Below are positions 16,933-24,972 of a DNA stretch of 64,000 nucleotides, in pieces. Position 1 is the first letter of the stretch. Each line of letters begins with the position of its first letter. A program made the position numbers and the translations under genes. The stretch is from Halorutilus salinus (GTDB lineage Archaea > Halobacteriota > Halobacteria > Halobacteriales > Halorutilaceae). The stretch spans positions 248,001 through 312,000 of the forward strand of contig NZ_RKLV01000001.1 in NCBI RefSeq assembly GCF_026242195.1. The letters are read 5' to 3'. The notes beneath the pieces are model-generated. The model saw only the letters and a list, made by a program, of their open reading frames with translations, had not been told where the DNA came from and searched no databases.

Positions 16933-17660
16933 CCTTCGAGTTCGTCCTCTATGGCGTCCTGTACCGCCGCGTAGTCGTTACCCTCCACGACCGTCCCGTT
17001 GATGTAGAAGCTCGGTGTCGCGGTTATCCCCATCTCGTTCGCCTCGCTCCTGTGGCGCTGTACTGTCGCTGTGTACTCGCCCGAACTGATAGCCGATGCG
17101 ACGTTGGCGTCCACATCCGTCTGAGACGCGTACTCGGCGATACTGTTCGCGCTACCCCACGTCGCCCCGTTGCCTTGGTTCTGGAAGGTCAGACGGTGCC
17201 ATCTCCAGTAGCTTCCTCGGTCGTTCTCCCAGACCGCCGCCGCGGCTTGTGCAGTGTTCGCGGAGTCGTCGCTTCCTATGAAGTCGACGGCTTTGAACGT
17301 GAACTTGACATCCCCTGTCGCTATGTACTCCTCCTTGAGGTCGGGGAAGCTGTTACGTTCGAAGCTCGCGCAGTGCGGACACGCAAAGTCGCCCACGTAG
17401 ACAACCTCTACCATACCGTCGATCTCCTCGTCTGTCGCGTTCGCGGAGACGAGCGTCGGATCCTCGCCTCCTGCGGCGCGTACTGTCTCCCACTCCTCAA
17501 CCTCGGCGGAGCTTCCCGTGAAGAAAAGGAAGTACGCCAAGACGCCTATGATCCCTACAACCGCAAGCAGGGCTACGTACGACCAGAGTTCGGAGCCTTC
17601 ACCGTCACCGCCGCGTTTCCTCTCTTTCTTCTTCTCTTCTATCCTGCTATCGTTCGACAT
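16929..17660 (-). CDS. Membrane-anchored DsbA-like thiol-disulfide oxidoreductase
   Basis: A 243-residue protein. A charged N-terminus (MSNDSRIEEKKKERKRGG) is followed by one membrane helix (about 27-47), and the rest is a thioredoxin-fold DsbA/DSBA domain outside the cell. The active site is CPHC in VGDFACPHCASFE, and the cis-Pro loop is ITATPSFYINGTVV. The ATG at 17660 is chosen over one 24 codons upstream because the extension overlaps the dsbB start region. The divergent neighbour encodes DsbB, so the two should act as oxidase and re-oxidiser of exported proteins. Confidence 0.88.
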   Translation of the reverse strand: MSNDSRIEEKKKERKRGGDGEGSELWSYVALLAVVGIIGVLAYFLFFTGSSAEVEEWETVRAAGGEDPTLVSANATDEEIDGMVEVVYVGDFACPHCASFERNSFPDLKEEYIATGDVKFTFKAVDFIGSDDSANTAQAAAAVWENDRGSYWRWHRLTFQNQGNGATWGSANSIAEYASQTDVDANVASAISSGEYTATVQRHRSEANEMGITATPSFYINGTVVEGNDYAAVQDAIEDELEG

Positions 17661-17721
17661 ATGGCTGTGGTATGTCGTTGACCGACAAAACTCTTGTTGC
17701 CTCGTTCCGTACGGGCGCACG

Positions 17722-18156
17722 ATGGACGCCAAGCCGGATCACCGCCACGCCGCCCTCATCGTCGCCATGGTTGCGACGTCGGGGAGCCTGTACTTCAGTC
17801 TCGTCATGGGTCTCGTTCCCTGCGACCTCTGCTGGTACCAGCGTATACTCATGTACCCTCTCGTCCCTTTCATAGCCGTCGGTCTGTGGCGAAACGACAG
17901 CCTCGCGTCGTACGTTCTACCCCTCTCCGTCGGCGGCTTCGCGGTCGCACTCTACCACAACTACCTACAGATGACGCCAGCGACAGGCGCGTGTACGAGC
18001 GAGGTGCCGTGTACAGTCGTCCAGTACTCGTTCCCCGGATTAGGGATCGGTGGGTTCACCCTGTTCAACGGCGTTACGATACCCCAGATGAGCCTTACGG
18101 CGTTCGGTATTATCACGGTGCTTTTCCTCCTGCCCGTCGTAGCGCGGGTTAGATGA
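17722..18156 (+). CDS. dsbB: Disulfide bond formation protein DsbB
   Basis: A 144-residue protein with four membrane helices. The first periplasmic-side Cys pair is in PCDLCWYQRI (CxxC) and the second in ACTSEVPC, as in DsbB/BdbC. It would re-oxidise DsbA-like thioredoxins and pass electrons to quinone. The ATG at 17722 gives the standard N-terminus; the longer frame is antisense to the dsbA-like gene. It is divergent from that gene (61 bp between starts), and its stop overlaps ksgA by 4 bp. Confidence 0.88.
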   Translation: MDAKPDHRHAALIVAMVATSGSLYFSLVMGLVPCDLCWYQRILMYPLVPFIAVGLWRNDSLASYVLPLSVGGFAVALYHNYLQMTPATGACTSEVPCTVVQYSFPGLGIGGFTLFNGVTIPQMSLTAFGIITVLFLLPVVARVR

Positions 18157-18950
18157 AGACCGAGACGCGCGAACTTATGCGCAGGGCGGGTGTCCGTCCC
18201 GACGGTTCGACCGACCAGCACTTCCTCGTCGACGACCGTGTGCTTGACCGTGTGGTCGGCTACGCGCCCCAAACGGACGGCGGACATGTCCTTGAGATCG
18301 GCGGCGGCGTCGGTAACCTCACCGCCCGTCTTGCAGAGAGGTACGACAGCGTGACCGTGGTTGAGGTCGATCACGAACTCGCGCGTTTTCTCAACGACGA
18401 GTTCGGGGGTGAGTCCGTCGAGGTCGTACACGGCGACGCCACGGAGGTCGACCTTCCCGACTTCGACGTCTCCGTCTCCAACCTGCCTTACTCGGCGTCG
18501 TCACCCATTCTCTTCCGTCTACTCCCTCATGGCGCTCCTCTCGTCGTCACCGTACAGAAAGAGTTCGCCGAGCGCGCAGTCGCCGAACCCGGCGGTGACG
18601 ACTACGGACGCCTGTCGGTAACGACACGCAGGTACGCCGACGCGGAGATACTCGAAACAGTGCCCCCCTCCGCCTTCTCGCCCCCGCCGGAGGTCGAGAG
18701 CGCCGTACTCCGTTTCGAACCCCACGAGGTACGCGGCGACGGCTTCTTCGACGACATCGTGCGCGCCGTCTTTACGCAACGTAGAAAGACGCTCAGAAAC
18801 GCACTCCGTAACACGACGCATATGACAGAGATCGACGAGGAGGACGTGTACAACGTCCCCGAAGAACTCCTTTCGAAACGTCCCGGTAAGATGACGCCCG
18901 AAGGCTTCGAACGCGCCACGGACGCCCTGCGCGGTGACGCCGAGGTATGA
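18153..18950 (+). CDS. ksgA: 16S rRNA adenine dimethyltransferase KsgA/RsmA (Dim1 family)
   Basis: A 265-residue SAM-dependent enzyme that dimethylates two adjacent adenosines in helix 45 of 16S rRNA. Motif I is EIGGGVGNLTARL, motif II is VTVVEVDHELARFL, and motif IV is the N6-adenine type NLPYSASSP. FTQRRKTLRNAL near residue 210 is the conserved C-terminal signature. The length is usual. It starts inside the dsbB stop (ATGA) and its stop overlaps the HemK2 gene by 4 bp. Confidence 0.93.
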   Translation: MKTETRELMRRAGVRPDGSTDQHFLVDDRVLDRVVGYAPQTDGGHVLEIGGGVGNLTARLAERYDSVTVVEVDHELARFLNDEFGGESVEVVHGDATEVDLPDFDVSVSNLPYSASSPILFRLLPHGAPLVVTVQKEFAERAVAEPGGDDYGRLSVTTRRYADAEILETVPPSAFSPPPEVESAVLRFEPHEVRGDGFFDDIVRAVFTQRRKTLRNALRNTTHMTEIDEEDVYNVPEELLSKRPGKMTPEGFERATDALRGDAEV

Positions 18951-19483
18951 CCGACAGCGTCTACCCGCCCTCGGAGGACAGCTACCTTCTACGGGACGCC
19001 GCGGTCGGTGAGGTACGGCGCGACGACACGGTTCTTGAGGTCGGAACGGGTAGCGGCTTTGTCGCCAAAGCCCTCGCCGACGAGGCGCGAACCGTCGTCG
19101 CAACCGACATCAGCAACGAGGCGGTGCGTGCCGCACGCGAACGCGGCGTATCCGCCGTCCGAACCGACCTCGTCGCCGCGCTTGACGCGCGTTTCGACCT
19201 CGTCATCTTCAACCCGCCGTACCTCCCCGACGACGACACGACGCCCGACGACGCGATGGCGGATGCCCTCGGAGGCGGCGAGACGGGACGCGAGGTCGCA
19301 GAACGTTTCCTAGACACGGTTCCGCGCGTACTCGCCCCCGACGGACGTATACTTCTCGTCACGTCGTCGCTGTCCGGCGTCGAGGCGTTCGAGGAGAGGG
19401 AAGGCTACGAAGCCGAACGCGTCGCGTCGGAACGTTACTTCTTCGAGGAGGTCGTCGTCCTACGTATGCGCCCTACGCCGTAG
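18947..19483 (+). CDS. HemK2/MTQ2-type protein methyltransferase
   Basis: A 178-residue class I methyltransferase. The opening YPPSEDSYLLRDA is typical of the HemK2 (N6AMT1) group. Motif I is EVGTGSGFVAKAL, and the NPPYLP catalytic motif is at about residues 88-93. Characterised members modify release factor glutamine (with a Trm112 partner). No trm112 gene was seen nearby. It overlaps ksgA by 4 bp, forming a translation-related pair, and is convergent with rpoL (11-bp 3' overlap). Confidence 0.88.
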   Translation: MTDSVYPPSEDSYLLRDAAVGEVRRDDTVLEVGTGSGFVAKALADEARTVVATDISNEAVRAARERGVSAVRTDLVAALDARFDLVIFNPPYLPDDDTTPDDAMADALGGGETGREVAERFLDTVPRVLAPDGRILLVTSSLSGVEAFEEREGYEAERVASERYFFEEVVVLRMRPTP

Positions 19484-19757
19484 CGTCCTCGAAGGCGTCG
19501 CGGAACTCGGCGGCGTCTTCCTGTATCTCGTCGGTCGCATCCCCCAATGCGTCGAGCGGGTCGCCGCCGTCGGTCTTGATGTACAGGAGAGGCTCCGTCT
19601 GCCCTCCGCTCTGTTCGGGGTTCATGTCGTACGTCGCCGCCTCGACGTACTCGATACGCAGAAGTGCGTCCTTGAGGACGTTCATCAGCGTGTGATCCTC
19701 GCCACGTACCTCCACCTCCGTCTCGTCGTCCGTCTTCGACAGTATCTTGACGTTCAT
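19473..19757 (-). CDS. rpoL: DNA-directed RNA polymerase subunit Rpo11 (RpoL)
   Basis: A 94-residue subunit that pairs with Rpo3 in the assembly platform of RNA polymerase. It opens MNVKILSKTDDETEVEVRGEDHTLMNVLKDALL, where HTLMNxLrxxL is the family signature; later VEAATYDMNPEQSGGQTEPLLYIKTD matches Rpo11. The ATG at 19757 is preferred to one 10 codons upstream. Its 3' end overlaps the HemK2 gene end on the opposite strand. Confidence 0.92.
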   Translation of the reverse strand: MNVKILSKTDDETEVEVRGEDHTLMNVLKDALLRIEYVEAATYDMNPEQSGGQTEPLLYIKTDGGDPLDALGDATDEIQEDAAEFRDAFEDATA

Positions 19758-19819
19758 CGTTGTGTTTAGGCGGGTTACGAGTTTCAAGCTTGCGGTCGTC
19801 CGTCCGCGTCGTTGGTTAT

Positions 19820-21457
19820 ATGGAAGCAGAAACCCAAGAGACCGACGTGATACAGGAGATCTCGTACGTCGCCCTGTCGGTCGTTCTCATACTCCTCGCG
19901 GTCACGGCGTACGTCTCACGTCCGTCGGTTCTGCATACGACCGCCCGTCGTGCGCGCGAGAGGTTCGTCGCTGGTCTTCCCCTCGGCACCTTCGTTATCG
20001 TCTCCGTCAACGTCGTATTCTTCGTCTTCGCCCAACGCGCATACACGGGCGACGTTCTCACCGTACCGTACCTTTCGTGGTCGTACGTCTACCCGACGGG
20101 GTTTCTTACGGGACCCGTGGGGCATGCAGGCGTCCCACATATCGTCGGCAACCTGACGGCGACAGTCGTGTTCGCACCCGTCGTCGAGTATGTCGTCGGA
20201 CATAAGATCGACCTGTCGGGCGAACGGGCGCTCCACCCTCTCGTCCGTGCTCTCGTCGGCGTCCCTCTGGCGTGGTACGGCGTCGGTGTCTTCGTGTCTT
20301 TCTTCTCGTGGGGACCCTCCATAGGGTTCTCAGGCGTTGTCTACTTCTTCTTCGGCTTCGCCGTCGTCTTCTACCCCGTCGTATCCGTCGGACTCCTCGT
20401 AGTTACGGACGCCTTCCGAACCCTCCTCGGCGCTCTCCGCCGTCCCGTGACGGCGTCTACGGCGGGCGAGAGCTACATCACGCCGTCGTGGGCTAACATC
20501 GCACTCGACGGACACGTACTCGGTCTTCTCGTCGGCGTCGGTGTCGCCGTACTCGTCGCACGACGCCGTGGGGCGAACCTTGACGCCTACCGTGTCGGCA
20601 CGGCGGTCTTCGTGCTCGGACTCGCTCAGGGTCTGTACGCCGTCTGGACTGTCGACGGCTCCACCTACGTGCTGTACCGCGCCTTCGGCGTCGCGTTCGT
20701 CGCACTCCTCGCTGTTCTCGTCGCCTACTTCGTCGAGATCGAGTCGTCGTCGCCCCCGTTTACCCAGCTCGACAGCTTCGCCCCGCGGCGTACGGTCTCC
20801 GTCTCGACGTTACTCGTACCTATTGTCGTTATCTGCGTCATCGGATTAGTAACGGGTCTCGGCACCGTCTCGACCGTCGACGACGTCGACACGGTCGAGG
20901 TGGACGGATACTCCGTCTGGTACGGCGAGGACGTTGAGAACGAACGCGTCGTCTCCGTACCGTTCATCGACGCCGCACCCGTCAACTTCACAGTAAGCGG
21001 CGTTATCGTCACCAACGAAGACCGGGGTATATGGTACCGCGCCGCATCGAAGGGACGTCTGCGCACGGATCCGTCGCGCTCCTTCCTCGTGGGCGGCTTG
21101 GGATGGTACGACGAGGTTACTGTCGAACGCGTCGGTCTTGAGTCCTCGACGGGTAACACGTCTTACTCGGTTCTCGTTACGACGCGGAACGAGACGCGCG
21201 CCGTCTACGACTCACCGCCCGCGCCGACGGCGACGACAGTAGACGGCTGGGGTGTTAACCTGACAGTCGACGGCGGCGAACGTGCAGTAAGGATGCGCCG
21301 CGGCGATCGGACGCGCACCGTACCTCTCAGGAACACGTCGTTCACCGTCGAAGGCGTAACCTTCACCACCCGCGACGGTCGTATACTCGCAGGCGTCGGC
21401 GACGAGACACGCGCCGCCGTCGGACGTATCACGGGCGCTCGTCAGGATCTCGGCTGA
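19820..21457 (+). CDS. Rhomboid family intramembrane protease with C-terminal exported domain
   Basis: A 545-residue multi-pass protein. The rhomboid core has HIVGNLTA (the H-x3-N of TM2), the catalytic Ser in SIGFSGVVY (GxSG) and the catalytic His in ALDGHVLGLLVG. Additional helices follow (to about residue 360). Then comes a roughly 180-residue beta-rich soluble domain with VxF-type strands (NFTVSGVIVTNEDRG), which should lie outside the membrane. Substrates are unknown. The ATG at 19820 follows a TATA-like GTTATAT stretch; an upstream start is basic and unlikely. Confidence 0.88.
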   Translation: MEAETQETDVIQEISYVALSVVLILLAVTAYVSRPSVLHTTARRARERFVAGLPLGTFVIVSVNVVFFVFAQRAYTGDVLTVPYLSWSYVYPTGFLTGPVGHAGVPHIVGNLTATVVFAPVVEYVVGHKIDLSGERALHPLVRALVGVPLAWYGVGVFVSFFSWGPSIGFSGVVYFFFGFAVVFYPVVSVGLLVVTDAFRTLLGALRRPVTASTAGESYITPSWANIALDGHVLGLLVGVGVAVLVARRRGANLDAYRVGTAVFVLGLAQGLYAVWTVDGSTYVLYRAFGVAFVALLAVLVAYFVEIESSSPPFTQLDSFAPRRTVSVSTLLVPIVVICVIGLVTGLGTVSTVDDVDTVEVDGYSVWYGEDVENERVVSVPFIDAAPVNFTVSGVIVTNEDRGIWYRAASKGRLRTDPSRSFLVGGLGWYDEVTVERVGLESSTGNTSYSVLVTTRNETRAVYDSPPAPTATTVDGWGVNLTVDGGERAVRMRRGDRTRTVPLRNTSFTVEGVTFTTRDGRILAGVGDETRAAVGRITGARQDLG

Positions 21458-21458
21458 G

Positions 21459-22061
21459 TCAGACATCCCTGCCGAACTCGATACGGTACACCTCTATATC
21501 TATCTCGCGCTCGTCGTCGTCGTGGAAGCCGAAACTCCGGTGAAGAACGAGCGTCGTCCCGAATGCGTCGGTTATCTCCGCGCTATCGTCTAAGAAGGAC
21601 TCGACGAATCCGAGGCTACCCGCGTTGTGGACCGTGTATGCCACGTCCGCAACGTCGGCTGAGCGCAGGAACGGGCGATCCGCACCCTCGTTCTGCGCAC
21701 CGAACGGCGGGTTCATAACCACGGTGTCGACGCGCGTAACCGGAAGGCTCCGTACGTCGGCGTGTACCCAGTCGGTTCGCGCCTCTACGTCTACGGACGC
21801 CGCGTTACGACGCGCGACGGTGAGCGCATCCCTGTCGATGTCGACGCCGACCACCCGCGCGCCGTACATAGCCGCGCCTATACCGAGAACACCCGTGCCG
21901 GATCCGAGGTCGAGAACCGTCCCGTCAAGATCGCCGTTACCCCACGCGAACTGGAGTATATCGCTCGCAACCCCCGCGGGCGTCTCGTACTGCTCCAGCG
22001 ACGCGTCGGGATCCTCGAAGCCTGCGAGAACCTGAAGACCCATCTCGACCTGTCTGCGCAT
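21459..22061 (-). CDS. METTL5-like RNA N6-adenine methyltransferase
   Basis: A 200-residue class I SAM methyltransferase. LEQYETPAGVASDILQFA is the hallmark opening, motif I is LDLGSGTGVLGIGAAMYGA, and the adenine-type catalytic motif is MNPPFGAQ. The arrangement matches archaeal/eukaryotic METTL5, which methylates small-subunit rRNA. Its 3' end is 1 bp from the rhomboid gene stop (convergent). Confidence 0.87.
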   Translation of the reverse strand: MRRQVEMGLQVLAGFEDPDASLEQYETPAGVASDILQFAWGNGDLDGTVLDLGSGTGVLGIGAAMYGARVVGVDIDRDALTVARRNAASVDVEARTDWVHADVRSLPVTRVDTVVMNPPFGAQNEGADRPFLRSADVADVAYTVHNAGSLGFVESFLDDSAEITDAFGTTLVLHRSFGFHDDDEREIDIEVYRIEFGRDV

Positions 22062-22111
22062 ATACGGCGTACGCGCCCAAAGCTAAAAAGGCAGGTCGTT
22101 CTACACACCGT

Positions 22112-22528
22112 ATGTACGACAAGATACTGTTCCCGGTGAGCTTCTACCTGCTCGATCACAACGAACTCGCGGATCACCTCGTTGGAATAACGTCGGGCTT
22201 CGACGCTTCGGTACACGTCCTTTCGTTGACGCTTTCGGACGAGGGAAGACAGGATGTAGAGGATCACAGAAACGCGTTCAACAGCTTTGAGACGCGTCTC
22301 AAAGGCGAGGATACCGAGTTCACGTCCGAACTCCGTGACGAACCCGTCGAGTACGCCGACGTTGCGGACGTTATAGCCGACGAGGCGGAGGCGTACGACG
22401 CCGTCCTCGTCGGACACACGAAGGTGCGTGAAGGCACGGAGCGCACAACCGCCGAGTCGCTCATAAACCGTCTCTCGATCCCCGTCTTCGTCGTACCCAT
22501 GTCGACGCCGCGTTTCCGCGATGTCTGA
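22112..22528 (+). CDS. Universal stress protein (UspA) domain protein
   Basis: A 138-residue single Usp domain: MYDKILFPVSFYLLDHNE at the N-terminus, and YDAVLVGHTKVREGTERTTAESLINRLSIPVFVVPM at the C-terminus. The ATP loop is degenerate (GHTKVREGTERTTAESL). It lies 48 bp before a PGF-CTERM protein gene. Its role is probably a stress-related binding module. Confidence 0.8.
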   Translation: MYDKILFPVSFYLLDHNELADHLVGITSGFDASVHVLSLTLSDEGRQDVEDHRNAFNSFETRLKGEDTEFTSELRDEPVEYADVADVIADEAEAYDAVLVGHTKVREGTERTTAESLINRLSIPVFVVPMSTPRFRDV

Positions 22529-22576
22529 CATACGACTGACGGAAACTGTATATGCGGGCGTTCCATACTACCGTCC

Positions 22577-23209
22577 ATGAAAAGCACGGCAGTAATCGCC
22601 ATCGTCGCCGTCTTAGCTACCTCGGCGGCTGTCGCGCCACCGGTTTCCGCGCAGGACGCCGGCATCTCCGTACAGGTCTCTGTCGCGAGTGAGACGTACG
22701 ACGACGGCGAACGCGTCGACGTTGACGAGGACGAACTCACGGTCAACGTTACGGTTGAGTCGGAGAACGAACTCAACGTTCTCAGATCCACGCTCCATAG
22801 CAGGTCGATAATACGTGGTGTGACGGGTAACTCGTACAACACGTCGCACGTCCTCGAAACACGTGTCGGACCCAACGAGTACTCCGTCGTGGCTGAGGAC
22901 GTTGACGGGGTCATTGAGCGCCACACGGTCAACTTCCACAAGGAGGCTACGACGGCGCGCGAACTGAGACGTGTGGTCGAACGTCTTCAGAACCGTAAGG
23001 ATCGAATTGAGGACGATATAGACAGTCTTGAACAGCGCAGGAACGAACTCCGTGAGACGCGCAACAACCTGTCCGAACGTCTCAACGAGACAGAAGCCGC
23101 GGGCGGAGACGCCACCGACGGTGAGGAACAGGAGCCGCAGGGTCTACCCGGCTTCGGTGTTCTCGTCGCCCTCGTCGCCACCGCGCTCGTCGCACTCCGG
23201 CGGAAGTAA
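22577..23209 (+). CDS. Secreted PGF-CTERM-anchored coiled-coil protein
   Basis: A 210-residue protein. The signal peptide is about residues 1-25 (MKSTAVIAIVAVLATSAAVAPP, cleavage after VSA). A beta-sandwich-like region (about 26-118) is followed by a coiled coil (about 125-170, ELRRVVERLQNRKDRIEDDID). A Gly/Glu-rich spacer leads to a PGF-CTERM tail, GLPGFGVLVALVATALVALRRK. The tail is the archaeosortase A signal, predicting cleavage and lipid attachment at the cell surface. Its function is unknown. Confidence 0.85.
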   Translation: MKSTAVIAIVAVLATSAAVAPPVSAQDAGISVQVSVASETYDDGERVDVDEDELTVNVTVESENELNVLRSTLHSRSIIRGVTGNSYNTSHVLETRVGPNEYSVVAEDVDGVIERHTVNFHKEATTARELRRVVERLQNRKDRIEDDIDSLEQRRNELRETRNNLSERLNETEAAGGDATDGEEQEPQGLPGFGVLVALVATALVALRRK

Positions 23210-23239
23210 TATCAGCCGTCGTCCACTCATACAGTCCCG

Positions 23240-23695
23240 ATGAAGAACCACGTCGTCGTTCTTGGATACGGCTCACTCACACGTCCCGTTCTTGACAAGC
23301 TCGGTGAAAGAACGCGGTACGTCGTCGTAGCCACCGATCCCGAACTCGCCGACCGTCTCCGTGACAGAGGCTACGACGTGGTCAAGACAGAAGCCGTGGA
23401 CGAGGAGGCGCTCGCCGAAGCGGGTGTCAGGGACGCGCGCGCCGTGGTCGTCGCGAGCGAGAACGACGCCGACGACGCACTCGCCATACTGACGGTGAAC
23501 GAAGCCTCCCCGGATGTCGAGGTGATAGCCGTAGCCTCCAGCTCGGAGAACGCCGGAAAGCTCAGACGCGCAGGAGCCGATACCGTCGTCAGCCCCGCCG
23601 ATATCGTCGGTAAGCTACTCGTCGAGTCGGCTCTGACGGGTAAAGATACGGAGAGGATAGTCGAGGAGATGCGCGACAGGATCGCCCGGAGATAG
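23240..23695 (+). CDS. TrkA-N (RCK) domain protein
   Basis: A 151-residue Rossmann-fold protein. HVVVLGYGSLTRPVLDKL is the nucleotide-binding loop, with VVATDPELADRLRDRGYDVV and later ADTVVSPADIVGKLLVESAL. It consists of a single TrkA_N domain without a TrkA_C or membrane part. It would act as a regulatory subunit of a K+ channel or transporter. The convergent neighbour is a K+ channel carrying a very similar domain, suggesting that the free subunit arose by duplication. Confidence 0.85.
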   Translation: MKNHVVVLGYGSLTRPVLDKLGERTRYVVVATDPELADRLRDRGYDVVKTEAVDEEALAEAGVRDARAVVVASENDADDALAILTVNEASPDVEVIAVASSSENAGKLRRAGADTVVSPADIVGKLLVESALTGKDTERIVEEMRDRIARR

Positions 23696-23704
23696 GCGTC
23701 TGTC

Positions 23705-24868
23705 TCACCCCTCTCCTTCCCCGTCGTCCCCCTCAAGCTCCTCGCCCAGAACCTCATCTGCGACAGTGCCCGTGTCCTCGCCGGTAAGCGCCGACTCGAC
23801 GAGGAGATCCCCCACAATACTCGCGGGGCTGATAACCGTGTCCGCGCCCGCACGCCGTAGCTTACGTACGTTCTCCTCGTCGGCGGCGGAGACGACTATA
23901 CGCAGGTCGGGGTTCATCTGGCGCGCCGTGAGAACCGCGAGTGCGTCGTCGGCGTCGTCGGCGGTAGCCGCCACGACGGCACGTGCCTTCTCCACGCGCG
24001 CCCTCTCCAGCGCCGACTCGTTGCTCGGGTTCGCAGTCACCGTCATGGTTCCACGGTCACGGAGCCTCGAAGCCACGTCGTCGTCGGGCGTCAGAACGAC
24101 GAACCCCGCCCTCTCACCAAGCTCGTCGACTATAGGCGACGTGTCGCCCGTGTATCCGAGAACGATCACATGGTCTTCGAGCGTCTCCAGCTGTAGCTCG
24201 GTCATCCTTCCGAGAGCCTTCGAAAGACGTGCCTCTATCGCGGGCGTTACGAGCGAACCGAGAGCGAACGCGAAAGCCGCTGTTCCGACGACGACGAACG
24301 AGATGGAGAACGTCCGCGCTAACTGACTTGTCGGTACGGCGTCACCGTACCCGACGGTGCTGACGGTTATGACCGTGTAGTAGAGAGCGTCGACGGGCGT
24401 CTCGATACCCCCGAAGCCGTCACGTAACGCATAGCTCCCCACTGTTCCGTAGACGAGCGCCGAGACGAGCGCACCCACCGCCGCCCACTGCCCCTGGTCG
24501 AGCGTCAACCGGCGCGAGAAACCCGACCGACCCGCCGCTACACCCGGAACAGCGACGACCGAAAGGACGACGAGAGGCACGGACAGAACGTTCGACTGCG
24601 CGACGCCTTGGAGCGCCGTAACGGGAAGAAGCGCGAGCGACGTGTACCATGCGACGCGCAGACGGTGACTCAGACCCCACGCGCTCAGGAGCATCGCAAA
24701 CCCCGTGAAGGCACCCGTCAAAGATACGAGCGACCGGACGGTATCAGGTACGTACGCCGCGAGCGGCGTCACGTATGGCTGGTACGAAAGTGAGACGACG
24801 CCCGTCACCACGGAGATTATACCGACGATCGCCGTGAGTGCGACGGCGGCTGTCTCGCGCCTAGGCAT
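23705..24868 (-). CDS. Ion channel with C-terminal TrkA-N domain (K+ channel)
   Basis: A 387-residue membrane protein. About four N-terminal helices (residues 10-130) precede the two-helix pore with the K+ filter TVGYGDAVP at about 170-178. The cytoplasmic RCK part (about 225-370) begins HVIVLGYTGDTSPIVDELGE and ends GADTVISPASIVGDLLVESAL. The filter is canonical. No TrkA_C domain follows. It is convergent with the soluble TrkA-N gene (9 bp between stops). Confidence 0.88.
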   Translation of the reverse strand: MPRRETAAVALTAIVGIISVVTGVVSLSYQPYVTPLAAYVPDTVRSLVSLTGAFTGFAMLLSAWGLSHRLRVAWYTSLALLPVTALQGVAQSNVLSVPLVVLSVVAVPGVAAGRSGFSRRLTLDQGQWAAVGALVSALVYGTVGSYALRDGFGGIETPVDALYYTVITVSTVGYGDAVPTSQLARTFSISFVVVGTAAFAFALGSLVTPAIEARLSKALGRMTELQLETLEDHVIVLGYTGDTSPIVDELGERAGFVVLTPDDDVASRLRDRGTMTVTANPSNESALERARVEKARAVVAATADDADDALAVLTARQMNPDLRIVVSAADEENVRKLRRAGADTVISPASIVGDLLVESALTGEDTGTVADEVLGEELEGDDGEGEG

Positions 24869-24930
24869 ACGTACTTAACCTTCCCTTTTACATAAATAAC
24901 CCCTGCGACAGATGTCGAATATGAAAGAAA

Positions 24931-24943
24931 AATCTATATATTG
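24931..24943 (+). promoter_or_regulatory. TATA element of the GH15-type gene
   Basis: The AT-rich TCTATATATTG is centred about 35 bp before the ATG at 24973, in a 104-bp AT-rich divergent intergenic region. It predicts a short leader in which GGGTGGA could serve as ribosome binding site. Confidence 0.45.
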
Positions 24944-24972
24944 AGGAATTTACCGATGGCTTAGGGTGGAAG

